Source of the DNA: Klebsormidium nitens
Taxonomy: Eukaryota > Streptophyta > Klebsormidiophyceae > Klebsormidiales > Klebsormidiaceae
NCBI GenBank assembly: GCA_000708835.1
Contig: DF237604.1
Span: 1-46,228, forward strand
Reading direction: 5' to 3'
DNA: 46,228 nucleotides
This document shows positions 21,088 through 34,600 of the stretch, piece by piece. Under the pieces are notes generated by a model that saw only the letters and a list, made by a program, of their open reading frames with translations, ran no database searches and was not told the DNA's origin. Numbering within the stretch: position 1 is the stretch's first letter; the number at the start of each line of letters is the position of its first letter. Made by a program: the position numbers and the translations under genes.

Positions 21088-24000
21088 ATGGCAGGTCATG
21101 CAGTGGGCGCCGCGCTCAGTCTTGCAAAGAAGCTCTATGCAGCTATTCAGACTGTACCCCAGCTTCGAAGGCAGTGTGCCAACCTTGAGGAGGTGGTTCT
21201 CTCCTTGGAGGCGGTCATTGAGGACCTTGCCAATGCAGAAGATGATCCCAATGTGCAGGACCTCTTAGGAAAGTTGCAGGATGCACTTCAAGAAGGCCTG
21301 GACATTGTGCAGCAGGGGGAAGGGAAGGGGCTCCACGATTGGGCACGCCTTGTTTTCCAGGGAGAAAATGTGGCAAGGAAATTGGCTGCTGTTTCGGGCC
21401 GCATAGAGCTGGGCCTAACTAGCCTGCTTCCTGGGATGAAGGGTCAAATGGGGAAGATTAATAAGGATGTGGCTGAAGTAAATGCACAACTCAGGGAGTT
21501 GAAGGAGCAACTGAACAGGATTGCTGAGGCTATTGACGAGAACAGGGCTGAGATATCTGATCGGGTGAGCAACAGAGCTTTTGGTGCTTTCAACAATGGA
21601 AGGTACTCTGCTGAATTGCCAGAATCCTCTTTCTAAGTATCAAACTAGGGTTTCATTTCATTCCAATTGCTGTAGGAGCCACGCAAACCAAGCCAGATAG
21701 ATCCATGCCACTTCGCGTTGAATCTTTTTCAGTTCCACCCAAAGTTGGACCAAGCCATAGGATTATGCTGCATATCCCAAGTTGCCAGGTGATGGCACCC
21801 TACAAGGTGTTGGTTTGGTTCTCAAAGCTCATGGCAGCCTATCACTCAGATGCAGTGGCTCAATTGCACAGCAGGCTGGTCATCATCCTGGTTCACTGAA
21901 CGTACAGGCTCAGTAGGTGCCGCCAGTCAGCGGGAAATCAAAAATATTGCATATTACCTAGCCCTCCAGTGCCGTTTGCATGCTTCAAGTAATCCGCTGG
22001 GAAGTATCCAGATTCGTATATTTCTGTCCAAGATCTATATTCCATCATCTTATTGGCGCAAGCTTGATACCTGAGCAAGCACATAAGAGAGTTCACCGAT
22101 CTTCACTTTTTCATTGGTCAGGTTCGCAAAGTTGCTGAGAGGGGCGCCAGCAGCATCGGCGCTCAGCATAATGAGGAGCGCATCATTGAGCTCCTTGCAG
22201 GGAGCAGCATGGGGACGGTCAGCATGGTCGGTTTGGAAAAGGAATGGAAAAATTTCCGAAGTGAGGCCATGCTGGGACCAGACCAAAAACAAGTTTGGCT
22301 GTCAGATGCAGACATGCTGATAGAGGATATCATGTTCAGGCATTTGTTGGACATGGAAAAGCTGCTTAAAGCGACAGAGAAGACGGAGCAAGAGAGCATG
22401 CGGTTGAAGGAGGAGTCCAAAATGGCAGCGAAGAATGCTGCAGAGAATGAGAAACTGAGGAGAAGCTTGGCGCAAGTCAGCAATGAGTTGAAGGCCGCAA
22501 CGGAAAGCCCAGGTACCTCTCAGGAGGCACTCAAGGTGAGGCGCTTCTATCCAGGCACTCTTGAAAATGTTATTGGGAATTTTTGTATAGAGGGCCAAGA
22601 CGTGCCAAGGCTTCTAAAGGGGCTAACAAACCTGCTTTTGGTGCAAGGATGCCGGGGGGTAGTGTCCACATAAATCTGACTTGCATCTAGCTCTGTCTTG
22701 CGGTTGGCGTCCCTTACTATGGGTCACCAACTTCTGACAGGATCTTCAAGTACTGACTGGCACAGGACGAGCAGATTTATCAACAGCAAGCGACAAGAAG
22801 CACTCCCTGAAGATGTCTGCCTTTCATGTATGAAGCTTATCTTTCGTCATCGTTACAAGCATTCAAGTGTTGCCTTCGAAGAGCAGATTCTGCCAAGCAA
22901 TTAGGACCCGCTAGATCATTTCAAGTACACTTCCTGGGTTGGATAGTCAGTTGTTGGGAGGTTGATGCACCTCTAATTCTTAATGACTCTAATGACTCTC
23001 CTTTCACTCCTGATCCCTGATCCCTTGCCATGCAGGACGCTAATGTGGAGATTAACCGTGGCATGCCGGCCCACATCTTGGAAAGGATGCTGAACGAGTT
23101 GCACGCCAAAGCAGGCCTGGCAAAGGAGAGCACGAAGTCTGATCATGAAAAGGCGGACCATCTGTACCCTAGGAGCTTTACGTGCCGCATCTGCTCCTGC
23201 ACGCTTGAGGACCCAGTCGTTGTGGAGACGGGGTACTCGTTCTGCCAGAAGTGCCTTGAACAGCATCTGCAAAGTGACACTCCTACGTGCCCAATCACAA
23301 GGAGGCCCATGAACACCAGGTGAGAATTTGTGCTTGTGTATGCCGAGCTTTTGCAGTCTTCCATCTGTTGCCTCCCTTCAAGCGCTGCCCTTTTCAGTTG
23401 AGTATCAGATGTTCTAGCTTTTCTTAAAATGGCACTTCATTCTTTTCGTTTCATAAGCTCGATTAGTTAGGCAATAGGTTGAAGGCTGGGAGGCTGACCC
23501 TACAGGAAGTCTGATTCAAGTTCTGATTGTATGTGCTACTTGCTTTTCATCCAGTCACCACCACCATTCCAGGAATCAAATGCCCCCATACACTGCTCTC
23601 ATGTGTCAGATTCCACAGCTTCATTGATGCGAGCCTCTCTGTGTTTTTGCAGCATTGTCATTAAAAACATCGACCTCCAACTTGCGATCACCAACTGGTG
23701 GGAGTGGCTGAGCGACTGGATCGGTCGTGAGCGCGCCTTGCTCTCATCTTTGAGGCCCTCCGACCCCCCTCGCTCCAATACCTCGTCCCCTCGTCATGAG
23801 AGGCATATCAACGGTCTTGTTGACGAGGATGCATCCAGCGCAGTCGATGCGGAGGTCACGAAGGACCACGATGTCGTGAGTGCGCTGTCAAACCTCTCGT
23901 TGGACGACGGGCTGAATGCGAAGGTGGCAATCGGAGCGGCGCAACTGACCAACCTCCTTCAGGCCCACCCGCAAAAGTGGAAGCAGATGTGTGGTGCTCA

Positions 24001-27000
24001 GGCGATTAAAGTAAGTAGACCTAAGCTGGCGCTTGAGTAAGCTTGGAACTAGCCTGACAGCACAAGCTCCTTTGAAGCATCTTTGTCCATGAGGGCCCGG
24101 TCGTCTTAGCATGGAGTAACAACATACTTGTGTTACATAGTAGAAATCCGGACAGATACACCGTCATTGTCGAATGTCTGGTCTTGGCTTGGACCGAGCA
24201 CGATGGAAAATTGGATTATGATTTCTTTGGACAACTCCCTTCGTTCGTCAGGAACATTGGCTTCAAGAAAGGTCTTTGAAGCTATGTAACAACTGCATCC
24301 TGCTGGAACTCGACCAGGCAATTTATACCTTTGATAGATTTGCTCCATACTTCGTCAGCCTCTAGCTTCTCTTTTCTCAAAGTATTGATGAACACTCGTA
24401 ACTTCCAGGAATGATTGCATCAGCCTTGAGCTCCCATTAAATCAAGTTTGAGACACTGATCTGTCTTGTTTCTTGATGAGCATCCAATTTTTACCTTGCA
24501 ACGGGCTGACTTGTGAGCTTGTATTCATCCGCAGCCTCTGGTTCGCATCCTCCGCATGAAAGGCCAGGTCCGGCTTTTCGGGATAACGGCCCTAGAAGCT
24601 ATGATGGCGGTTGCAGTGCGAGAAGCGTACGAGAACAACAATGAAGAAGCAGAAAAAGTAAGTACTGAGGGACTTTTGGACAATTCCCCTAGTGGAGTTG
24701 ATTGTCAGATCTGCGGTCCCCAAGAGGTTCTGGTTCGGAGTATCCTTTCAAAAGGAATTTCAAAGCTGCGAGGTCATTGTACCAAGCGATTTGATTGTGC
24801 CTCTTCGTATGGCGATCCTTGCAGCATCCAGCGAAGTCTCTTCATTTGCAACCCAAGAAACCCTTTTCGAATTCCTGGGGAGACCTCCTTGAAAATTCCG
24901 TACGTTCTCATCTACTTAATTGTTGCTCCATGACGCACTTAATCCAAGTCCATTCTGCAGCTCGTCCGGTTCCTGCCTAGGCGTGTGAGCTCCAGCCAGT
25001 CATCTCTGTCGTCATCTTCGTTGGTTCTCCCAATCTGCAACAACTGTTTCTGCTTGACAGGCCTGCGGAGAAATCATCGACGAGGCACGCGACAGCTTGC
25101 TTGAGCTTCTGTCAGACGAGAGCCCTGCCGTCAGAGCCAAGGCCGCAGAGACAATTGGACACTGTTTGGAAGTGCAGACGGTCGCGGTCCTGCTGGCAAA
25201 GCAAGAGAGACCGGGGCTGATCACCGGGCTCATGCATCTAAGCTTCGCAGAGGTGAGCACGTCCAAAGCAGCAGGTATGGTAATCTTTAACCTCATTGAC
25301 AGCACTGGGTTGTCAAGCCGCTACAACTACTTATGTTATCAGTTCCGATTTGGAGATTGCTCTTGCCTACCAGGAACAAGCGAAGAGACGAAAGATCGCC
25401 TTAGCCTACAGGAAGATTCATTCTGAAGTTCGTGCTTGACGCTTCCTCCGAAACCTCTAGGTTGGATCATCTACTTTGCGTCAAGATTCTTTTTATTCTT
25501 CCCATGAACCGTACGTCGAACGATGCCACTAAACGGAGCCAAACCCATAACAATCAAATGTGTCCCCATTGGAGATCAAACAGTCGACGTTAGCATTGAT
25601 TCTGGCCACCGGCCGACTGGTCAAAGTTGGGTGCGAATGAAACGGCTTTTGCACCTGATCATCGATCCGTAACTCACAATTGGTGGCCTTTCGTCTAAGG
25701 AGCGAAGTCGTGAGCGTCTGAAATTTACTAGGACGCGCTACTTGCTTGTGTAGTGCCTTCGTCCAGCATATCATATCCAACTTGTTCTGGAAGTTATAGA
25801 ATGTGCGAAACTGGCCATGCAGATTTGCAGTTGGGTATGAATCTTTTCGAAGAAATACGAATTATGAGTAACTTGTACCTTTGTTGTACCTAGGCCTCAC
25901 GAAATCTAGCCGTGTCTCAAACTTTAAGTTTGCCAAAGGGCTGCCTATCAACTGACCACGATCTTAGAATCCGCTCGACAGTCCCCAAAGTGTCTCTGGC
26001 CTGCATCGAGCGTTGCCTCAAGATCCAGCTTCTGCTTGTGCAGGATCTGCACGAGATGATGCACGGAGTCCACGGCCCAGCCACGATCGAAAGCGTGCGC
26101 GGCATCGGCCGCCGCGTGCTTTGCCAGCTGGCAAGAGTCGTCGTCACCAACCAGGCGCAGAGCGCCAAGCCAGCCACGGACCCCGCACCCGAGGACGTCG
26201 TCGATTGCCTCTGGAAGCTCGTCCACGACCCCTTCACGACGATCGAGGCTTTGCACATGCTCACGCGGCTCGCTCGCGGGGGCGCGTCCGGCCTTTCCGC
26301 GCCGTCGGTTGCGGAGGGCGCGCATGCAAGGACGGCTCTTCTCACGTACCTGTTGGGGCAGGCCGAGAGCAATAAGCCGCTCAGATTGCCTCTGGCGGAG
26401 TTCCTCTCCGGTTTGGCGGCGACCACGAGCAAGCCGGGTGACCTGCTTGAGACCGGGGGAGTCGACAAACTGTTGCGCCTCCTCCAAGTTTCCGTGAAGG
26501 AGATTGAAGCTGAACCGGGGGTTGCGGAAGGCTGGGCTTGCTTGTCATTCTTGGTGGATGTCCTCGCAACAACCTCTATGGGGGAAGGGGAAGGGGAGGA
26601 GGAGACGCAAGTGAGGTCGGCCGTTGAGAGACGGGATCTGTCGGTGGCAACTCTTCTGGAGCTATTGAAACTCACGATACAACAGTTCGTCCCAAGAGCA
26701 CGCTTCTTCGATCTCAGCTCTTCGCTTCAAGACTCCGTCCAAACTTTTCAAAGCTCCGCACTGCGTTGTGTCGGACTCCTCTCGGTTAGCGAGCCATTTT
26801 CGCGCTATTTCATCGAAGAGGGAGGAGTCGAGCTCATTTCCCAGGTCCTCGAGGCGGTCCGCTCGGCCGGCTTGCGCACCCGAGACTGCGCAAAGGCGCT
26901 CGCAGGGCTCATGGTGGCGTGCCCGGTAAAAGCGGAGGCGGCGCTCAAAAACTCCGTTGCGCTTCTGGGACTGTGCAAGATTCTAGACGGGGGGAAGGGA

Positions 27001-29945
27001 GACGAGCGACTCGCGGCCCTGGACGTCTTGAAATGGGTTGAGTCGACCACTAGCGTGGCTGAAAATCTGGAGCCGGCGTGGCTTTGTCCAGTAGGAGAGG
27101 AGTCGGCCAAGTGCCGGGCAGCCGGCGCGAAACTCTTTGACAAGCTTTCGAGTAGCTGGGGTGACCGGGTGAGAGTCCGAGTTTTGTGCCATTTTCCCAG
27201 CCCGCTTCGTTTTATCCATGCTTCGTGCGTCAGACCCGCGTCAGAAAGTTGCATGATTCTCGCATATTTGTCCTTCGGCATTGATAGCTTTTTTGCGCTG
27301 ATCTTGCACGCACTTCAGAATAATTTGGTGCCGCGCCCTGGCCAATCCCGTCCTTGGTAGGCAGGAACATCGGTTCTCCTCTTCGATCACGGATGCCTTC
27401 TTGTGGGGCCTATTCTTAGATGTACCGATAGTGGATTGTTGGAAACTTCGTTCCGAGCGTGTTGGATTAAGATATGGAGCGTAGGCTAATAATTGCGGCC
27501 ATCTCGATGACCGACTTGGCGGTTGCGTAGCAGGCTCTTTGACGTTTCTCGAACTGTCGTAGTCTCCTTTCAATCGGTGGTCTTAAGCCCTCTTCCGTTC
27601 TGGTCGGCGTGCACCGTTCCCCGTTCATCTCGTACATGTACCAAATTATCGGATCTTGTATCATACCAGACAAGCTGACTGAGCATGTGGTTTCTGCTGC
27701 AGGACACAGATGCGATCAGTGCAGCTCTTGACTTCCTCGCGGACGCCCACAAGCGCGGTCTTAGAGGCGGTCCCGCGGCGCACAGCGTTTTGCAAGCGGT
27801 CAAAACTCTCACCACCAACGTGCAAAACTGCACCGCGTTGTTGGGCGACGAGCACGGGGTAGACGTCCTTGTTCAGGTCGCCAAGCGATTGAAGATTCCA
27901 ACGGCCCAGATCATGATGCAGATCTGTGAGCGCATCCCGGACACTGCGGCTGCGGACAGCAGATTCGTGGCGGCCCTTGTAAGCTTGTTGGACGATCCGG
28001 ACGCTCGGAGCTTGGCCGCAGTCGCGCTGGACAAGCTAGCGTCCAGCGCTGCCAGTCTGGGAGGTCTGGCGGGGGGCAGAAACGAGCACGTCACAGTGCT
28101 GCTGAAGGCTGTTCCGCTAGCGAGGGCGGAAGACAAGGTCGTGTTGGTGCGCGTTCTCTGGCGGCTGTGCAAAGCGATCGGGGCGGCTGTTGCTGAGGCG
28201 GTTGTGAGCGGCGAGGGGGTAAAGATCATGTTCACGGCAGCGGGGACGCTGGAGGCGAGCGGGCGAACCGGAGACGCCGTGGTAAGTCGACCTTGGATCA
28301 GACCTTGAAAAACTGAATGCGTTTCTTGATCCTGTCCTTTTGTTGGTTCGTTCGGGTCTGTTGCCCTTTCTTTTGGTTGCCCGCCTGTGGGCTAGCCAGA
28401 AGGTTGTTGGCCGAGAGATTGCCGGCCTCATAATGAACGTTCGCTTAATCGTTCAATCGCTCAAACGCTCTCTGAGCGGATTGGACGAGAGTTTGAGAGG
28501 GGCATAACGTACAGTCTCGCGACACATGTAAGAGGGAAAGGCTAGGATGCGGCTCAATTATGCAGCCGGTGAGTTTGAGAACAATCGGAATAACAAGACA
28601 CTTAATTCGGGAATGCTTCGAGCCCCTTCCGTTTTCGGAACTTTCGAATCCTTCTTCTTGGGTGATCTCCTTTTGTCGTCTCTTCTTCCGGATTGGGTAT
28701 TCTTGCACATGTCCTGAAGCTGGACATGCTTTACTTGGGATAGAAGTCATCACACACTCACCTTTTGGCTTGAAACCCAGAAAGACCGTGTTGACGAGTC
28801 GTACAGATGTGTCTTACCCTCTTTGCGCATATTTTTTGGCCGACAGTTCGAGAATGCTCCTTACCAAAGCCAGGAACAAGCGGACATCTGGACCCGTCCA
28901 GTCATGATTACGTGAAGGCGAGCACCTTCCTCAAGGATGCAAGTCGGCAAGACCGAAGTCAAACTTGCTCCCTTCACCCTTTGCAGGCATGTCTCGTGGC
29001 GATTTACAACCTGAAGGTCCCGTCGACGGACCTGGGCAGAGATATTGTCGCCGCCGGCGCCACCACTTTTCTGGTCAACCTTTTGGAAGCCAGCGTCGAC
29101 AGAAGTGTAGAGGATAGGACCGTGCGTTACGCTATGTACTTCCTGGGGTGCGCTGCAGATGCGGACCCGGACGCCTGCATAGACGCAGGACTCGTGAGGG
29201 CACTCGGGACGTACCTGGAGATAACGAAGGGGAAGGAACAGTGCACCCTTGTGGGGATAGGTGAGAAAGGGAAGATTTTGGCGCATGCTTTTGCCTCTTC
29301 CAAGAGCTCCAACAAACATGCACTCTCTTCTACTCAGAAAAACGAACTGAAGCAGGGCAGCCTTGGGCTGCGGCTCTTTGAAGTAGATTGAGCAACTTTC
29401 GGCTTTCTCAAAAATCAAAGTAATCCCTTTCTTTTGCAGTCAATGCAAGAGATTTGGGTAGATCAATTCTTACTCGGAACAGGATGTCCGAGAGACTCAT
29501 GTTGAGGGAAAGAGAAGTGCGGCAATAGAAACATAAGTGAAGTGATAGACTTGAATGTAAACCTGAGCATTGCAAGCCCAAAGAAGAAAGAGATTCTCTG
29601 GACAAAATGATGAAGAAAGAGCGGAAGTCGACATGTTAGCCGCAATGGAACAGCAATAAGAATCTTTCCTGGTGATTGTTCGTTTCGTTTAATCCAGCTA
29701 GTGAGCACTTGAAGCTCCTTTTCAATGCAGAACTGATCGCTGCCCTTGTAAGCAGTGAGCGTGCCAAGACGGCTATTGTCAAAACTAGCGCAGCGGCGCA
29801 CTGTGCGGACTTGATGAAAGGAGGCAAGCGGTGCCGGGCGAAAGCGCCGAACAGCCCGTGCGAAGGGGTCTGTGTTGCCGAGGCCACACGGTTAACGGAA
29901 GAGCTTGCAAGACCGAGAAGCAAGGTGCTTTTCTTGACTCTTTGA
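21088..29945 (+). CDS. U-box/armadillo-repeat E3 ubiquitin ligase
   Basis: Ten exons give 1407 aa: 21088-21564, 22122-22535, 23036-23319, 23653-24010, 24535-24657, 25061-25252, 25894-27168, 27703-28281, 28987-29260 and 29698-29945. All have GT-AG ends in matching phase. Residues 1-159 form amphipathic helices resembling the MCAfunc/MLKL-like bundle found at the N-terminus of many plant PUB proteins. Residues 220-290 look coiled-coil. The U-box (about 341-412) has DPVVVETGYSF, CPITRRPM and a closing INxxL-like IVIKNIDLQLAITNWW. It unusually keeps CxxC and CxxC-type cysteine pairs (C347/C350, C367/C370). From about residue 512 to the end, Leu/Ala-rich helical repeats such as LLELLSDESPAVRAKAAETI fit an ARM solenoid. 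Family role: binds an E2 through the U-box and substrates through ARM repeats. Targets cannot be told. The long exon 7 (425 codons) is unbroken. Confidence 0.88.
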
Positions 29946-31287
29946 ATTCCAAGACTTTGTTTTTTCTGCGACCTCCTTGCTTACTTGCAGCTAGTGGAGA
30001 GTAAGGTCCAAAGTTGAAAGCCTCTCGAGAAGCTCCTAATTCGCAGCTTTCTTGATGGGTTGTCCTGGATTACTTGCCGACTTTCGTATTTGGGCACTCG
30101 GAAAGCGAAGGACCGAGACCTTGGGCTGTGTGCCGACATGGACGCGTTCACTGCAATGGATTAGGAGAAGCGCAGTTACTTCCAGAAGCTTGGTAGCCAA
30201 AGCGTTAAAAATTATAGAAAAGTACTTAGCTATTTGGTTTTTTTTTGCAGTCCTCGTGGCGCGGCACACTCGGACGAGTCAGCTCCACGTCTTAGGGCCT
30301 ACCATGCAAAAGTCTGGCGGGATTAGCCATGCCGGATATCTGCAGGCGATTATTGGGTCGAGCTTCACGAGGAACTCTCAAAGCATCGTCGTCAAGTAGC
30401 TTTATTTGACAGTCACATCAATCATATATCTATTCTTGTGTGTCCATTGAAGGCGTCAAGGTTACAATCAGTAATAAGGATAAAGGAAGGTAGCAAGCTC
30501 TAGTTGTACATGATAAAAGGAGATTACGTATTGCCGTGCACTAACTATTGACTAGCCGCTTTCAGGTTCTAGTTGGGCGGTCTAGGATTGTGGATAGGCT
30601 AACTGCGAAGAAGTTGATAGGATAGAGAACTTCAGAGCCGATGAAAACAGCTTCAGGCTAAGTTTTGGCTTATTGGCAGTAAACTCGTGTATACGCTGAC
30701 CGCTCAAGTCGCTCATGATGCACGCTGTGCAAAAAAGAGACATGTCACTTCCGTACACTTGCCAGCCAGAAGACGATCATGTCCGCACATGACGTGTTCC
30801 AAATTTCAAAGTCGCTGTTAAAGCCCATGCACACATGTATACTCATGAGCGTTCAGCTCATTCTGGACCATCGTTTGAAGTGTGTCGCGAATCTGATGCA
30901 CATGGAGCTGTGCATATACATCCTCTTACATGTACAAGAGTATGTATTGCATCAACCATTGCGTACGTCGCAAATTCCACGAATATGACTCATTGATCGA
31001 GGACATGGGCATGAGCCGCGTGGTTTTGATCAGCTCTCCCATGATTCAAGTTGAAGTATCGGGCATTTTTATTAATGCACAGAATTTGGCCGGACGCTAT
31101 GATTCATAACTGGATATAGCTGAACTTCTATGGCGTCTGTGTCGAATCATGTTTTGGGGGAATGAAAGGAGGCAGTTTCCGCGTCGGACGGCCGGCAATC
31201 TTGAGGGGATTCTGGCCCTTTGATGTCCACTCGCATGTGTATTTTTCTGATGGGACATGGAGTTATGGTGACGCGGCCATCTTATAC
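29946..31287. other. Downstream of the U-box gene, no gene seen
   Basis: This stretch probably holds the 3' UTR of the U-box gene, followed by AT-richer spacer. Short open frames are present but lack splice support, domain-like sequence or relatives elsewhere in the window. No RNA gene was recognised. Confidence 0.5.
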
Positions 31288-31347
31288 ATTCAAGCCTGTC
31301 AGCTGTGACATGTGATGCATGTCACAGCTGAAGGGCAGATTGAATGC
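31288..31347. repeat. Long hairpin with perfect 13-bp arms
   Basis: CAGCTGTGACATG (31300-31312) and CATGTCACAGCTG (31318-31330) are perfect inverted copies around a TGATG loop. Weaker pairing extends outward, with CATTCAA on the left matching TTGAATG on the right, for a stem spanning about 60 bp. It has no associated gene. It could be foldback transposon debris or an RNA hairpin if transcribed. Confidence 0.6.
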
Positions 31348-34300
31348 AATTGTACGGTCGCTGTTACTTCTGCACGTTGACAAGCCACTGGAGAAAGATT
31401 CAAGCGAGGAGCGACCTTCCTTCTGTTTGACTCAAGCCTGCGGGCTTTATAGCAATCGAGGATAGCTTCATCACACTCTGCTAGAATCCATTTTAGAAAA
31501 GCCGCCCCGGGCGCACAGTGTCTCTTCTTATAGCCTGGCCTTGATTCATGCCAACCGGGCCCCCCAGAACTCTCAGACCCCTTAACCAGGCCGTACGTAA
31601 CTAGAAGATTTTCAAGTGATAGTGCTCGGCTGCCCGCGCGCCCAGACAATCGAGTCAGCTCGCTCTCGGTGTACCAGAAAAGAAGGTATTAATGCGGCTC
31701 ACAGGCTGGTAGTGATGTTCAGCAAGACGCACAGACAATGGAAACAAAGTGGATAAGTCCCCGATAAGTCATGTAGGGTCGATGAAAGAGGACGTTTTTG
31801 AAGGATATCGCCAAGTCGACCGCCAGGTCCAAAACAAGGCTCCAAGGCCCAAAGTGCTTCGTCGGAATCGTCGAACAGGGGAATAGGCAGGCACTGCCGT
31901 ATCGGGTCGTCTCTGCCCGATTGCTCGACAGGCCCTCAGGCCCCCTCAGATTTAACGCCAATCTTTGCTGGTCCCATTTTTGTCTTCCTAGAACAGTCGA
32001 GACTGCGCCCTTGAGTAAAGCTTCGGCCAATGCAAAGCGTCCTTCACGCATGCTCTGGTGCTTTCAAAATCGGGCTATCTGCCTGTTGCGGTGGCAGCTC
32101 ATTGAAGCTGGGAGGGGAATTGCGTTCTTGCAGGGGCTTGGGCAGCTTCAGTTCAACAATTTTGTGCAACTTCTCTCGGCTGCATAATTATTAAGGTGGA
32201 ACGGTGCCTCCGACCGCTCTTGACTTCTCGAGACGAACCTTGCAGGACTGGAGTACTTTGGTTGGAGGACTGGAAAACGCCCGCGCCGACACCGGAATGG
32301 CCAGACGATTCCGTGTCGAATTCCTACGTCCACGTTGCCTGAAAGAAACTATGGCACGCGCGGACGACGTGCCGCCAGCTTTTCGAAGAGGCCCTGTCGA
32401 AAAAGGAACCGCCACGCTTTTCCGCAGCAAGGCGAGCCGAGTCGTGTCTCATCAGGGCCTGGCCGACCGTTCGAGCGCTTGCTTCTGTACCTTAACACCA
32501 CTTCCGGAGCAGCCACTGTAAATCAGAGCACCGGTTTGAGCCCTCACCTCACGTCCGACAAGCGGAGTAGAAAGTCCCGAAATCTGCCCTGCCTACGTTC
32601 TCACCGGGTGTTTTGGTGCTAGTATTGAAGTTTGTGTTGAACAACAGTTCTCAAAGTGCAACTCATTCCAATTGCCGAAAACAACCAACGATCTCTGTGG
32701 AACTGTCGCTCACGCGCTGCCTAGGACGTTCAGTCCAAGCTTGCAGCGGTGCGACTCGACAGGCCAATCATGAGCACGGCCCTGCCAAAGAGCAGGAAGC
32801 GTTGCTCGCTATAAGTTGCCCCATGGATTCGTATGCGGTGTGATCGGATGGATGAGGCCGTCCTGGCAATCGGCAACGGAGTGCAGAAATTTGAATTGGC
32901 TGGGACGCAGCTAAGATTGGTGTCGCTGCCGTCGATGTTTTGATGTCAGCGCCGCTCCGCACTCGCTCTTGTCCGAGGGTATCGTCTTGATTGGCCAAAA
33001 TTTGTGCGAAACTGTGCCCGAATGACATTGGCATTTCCTGCAGACTCATGAGGCTTCTCTATGAAGGTCGGACGGCAGCAAACCGTCTGTCGGGATCGCT
33101 GTTCGTGAGAGCAACGCCGACGCGGTGCCCGCCCATCTTCCGTCCGAGGACCACGTGATCATGAGGCTGCGAGTAGAAGGCAAACCTGGAGCCAGTATCC
33201 TAGATCAACGTTGACAGAGTGTTCATTGCAGACGATTGCCTTCGACTCTGGTCAGGAAACACAGGCCAGCGCTTTTGCTCGAAACAGCAGGATATGGACC
33301 TGACTCCGTTCTTGCGAGTCGCTGCGTCGAAGAAGCTCAGACAACGTGCGCTCATACAAAGAGACAGCCAAGACGCGGAATCCGTGACGGGGCTTACGGA
33401 ACAGATAGTTACGTACGTTGGTCGTGAGCATGCCTGTGTCGCACTTTCGATCAATTGGAACCCGGCGAAGGGAGACAGAGTGCTGAGTACCGTTGAAAAA
33501 GAAGAAGGACCAACTCAAGCCGGCGCACGACAATAGCACGGCAGCTGGAGAACTCAAAGAATGCGGTTGAACCGTCGGGCGGAAGAGCAGGGACCAGCAC
33601 GGAAACGGAACGAAGTTGACGCTGTCAGCGGGCCTGAAGTGCGCACATGGAGGAAGACGAGACGTCAGACCGGATTCTTGGGATCAAATCCGGGTTTGAT
33701 TCGAGTGAAATTACCGGGCAGCGTTCGGCCACGGTGCTATTGAACGGTATTGACCAAGCAATGAGAGGGCAGAAAACAGGCGCGAGGACAAACGGCGAGA
33801 AGCAAGAAAACTTCAGACGAGAAGGCTGTTGTTCCGTTGCGCCTCGACTCAGTAACGGAAAATAGAAAAACGGATCTGAGATGCTCAAATACAAACCAAT
33901 GAAAGAGGGGTGGGTGAGCTTTCTTCAGCGAGTACAATGGCGGAGAGGTGCCCCAGCCCCGAAATGAGCGAAAGGCAGGAAGATGCTCGAATGCCAGAGC
34001 GACGCGTGGCGTGCAGCGGAAAGAAGGACTCCTTCCGTGGAGGGAGGTAACCGGCGGATTGCCCGGAGTTGGTCCGAGCAGAAAGCTGTGTCAGAAGCGA
34101 ATAGCAAAGAACTGTATCAGGCGCCAGCTAGGATGCAAAAGGAGGAAAACCAGGGTTAAAGACAGCGGGAAAAAGAGCCAAATACTGTAGATTGCAGCGG
34201 TGTCGTCCTGACTGCCAGTGGAAAAGCCCCGCCTTTGGCGAGAGCGCTGCTAGCCTTAAAGTAGAGGAGCGTCACACCAGAGTCAGCGATGATCAACCCC

Positions 34301-34480
34301 TCGGAGACCGTGTGAAACTTTATTTTTCACTTAATCATCGACAAAGACGTGTATGTTTAGCCCGATCAAAACTTCTTCCTTCTTTATCCACTTGCGGCGG
34401 GTGGGGCTGCAGAGCAAGAAGAAATTTCAATCATAATTGGTTCAAGATCACTTCGATTTCTATAAGCTAAAGGTGTAACA
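31348..34480. other. Spacer without recognised genes
   Basis: Several open frames of 60-130 codons occur on both strands, but none shows a familiar domain, good splice partners or a second copy in the window. A minus-strand segment around 31719-32051 has a hydrophobic run (WSLVLDLAVDLAIS) but no supporting context. I cannot call a gene here. Confidence 0.4.
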
Positions 34481-34489
34481 GGACAGTTT

Positions 34490-34600
34490 GCCTGGAACCG
34501 GTGGGGTTTGTAAGGTGGTCTATACTGAGCCCGGGTGCGGAGCGGGTTGAGGTAAGATTTGTGTTCCCTTCGTTCATTTTGTAACGTGGGCTTATTGGAA
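34490..34600. repeat. Partial copy of the GGTTAGGGT-core repeat family
   Basis: CCGGTGGGGTTTGTAAGGTGG, with GAGCCCGGGTGCGGAGCGGGTT about 10 bases further on, resembles the core of the elements at 13420-13588 and 16595-16744. The key GCGGAGC block is intact. Clear inverted arms are not visible, so this is likely a decayed copy. Confidence 0.4.

Noticed and set aside
25917-26675. 252-codon minus-strand open frame
   Set aside because: It is antisense to the long ARM-repeat exon of the U-box gene, and its composition is typical of GC-rich codon shadow.
33219-33557. Open frames of about 100 codons on both strands
   Set aside because: No domain, splice support or second copy; the length is within chance for this composition.
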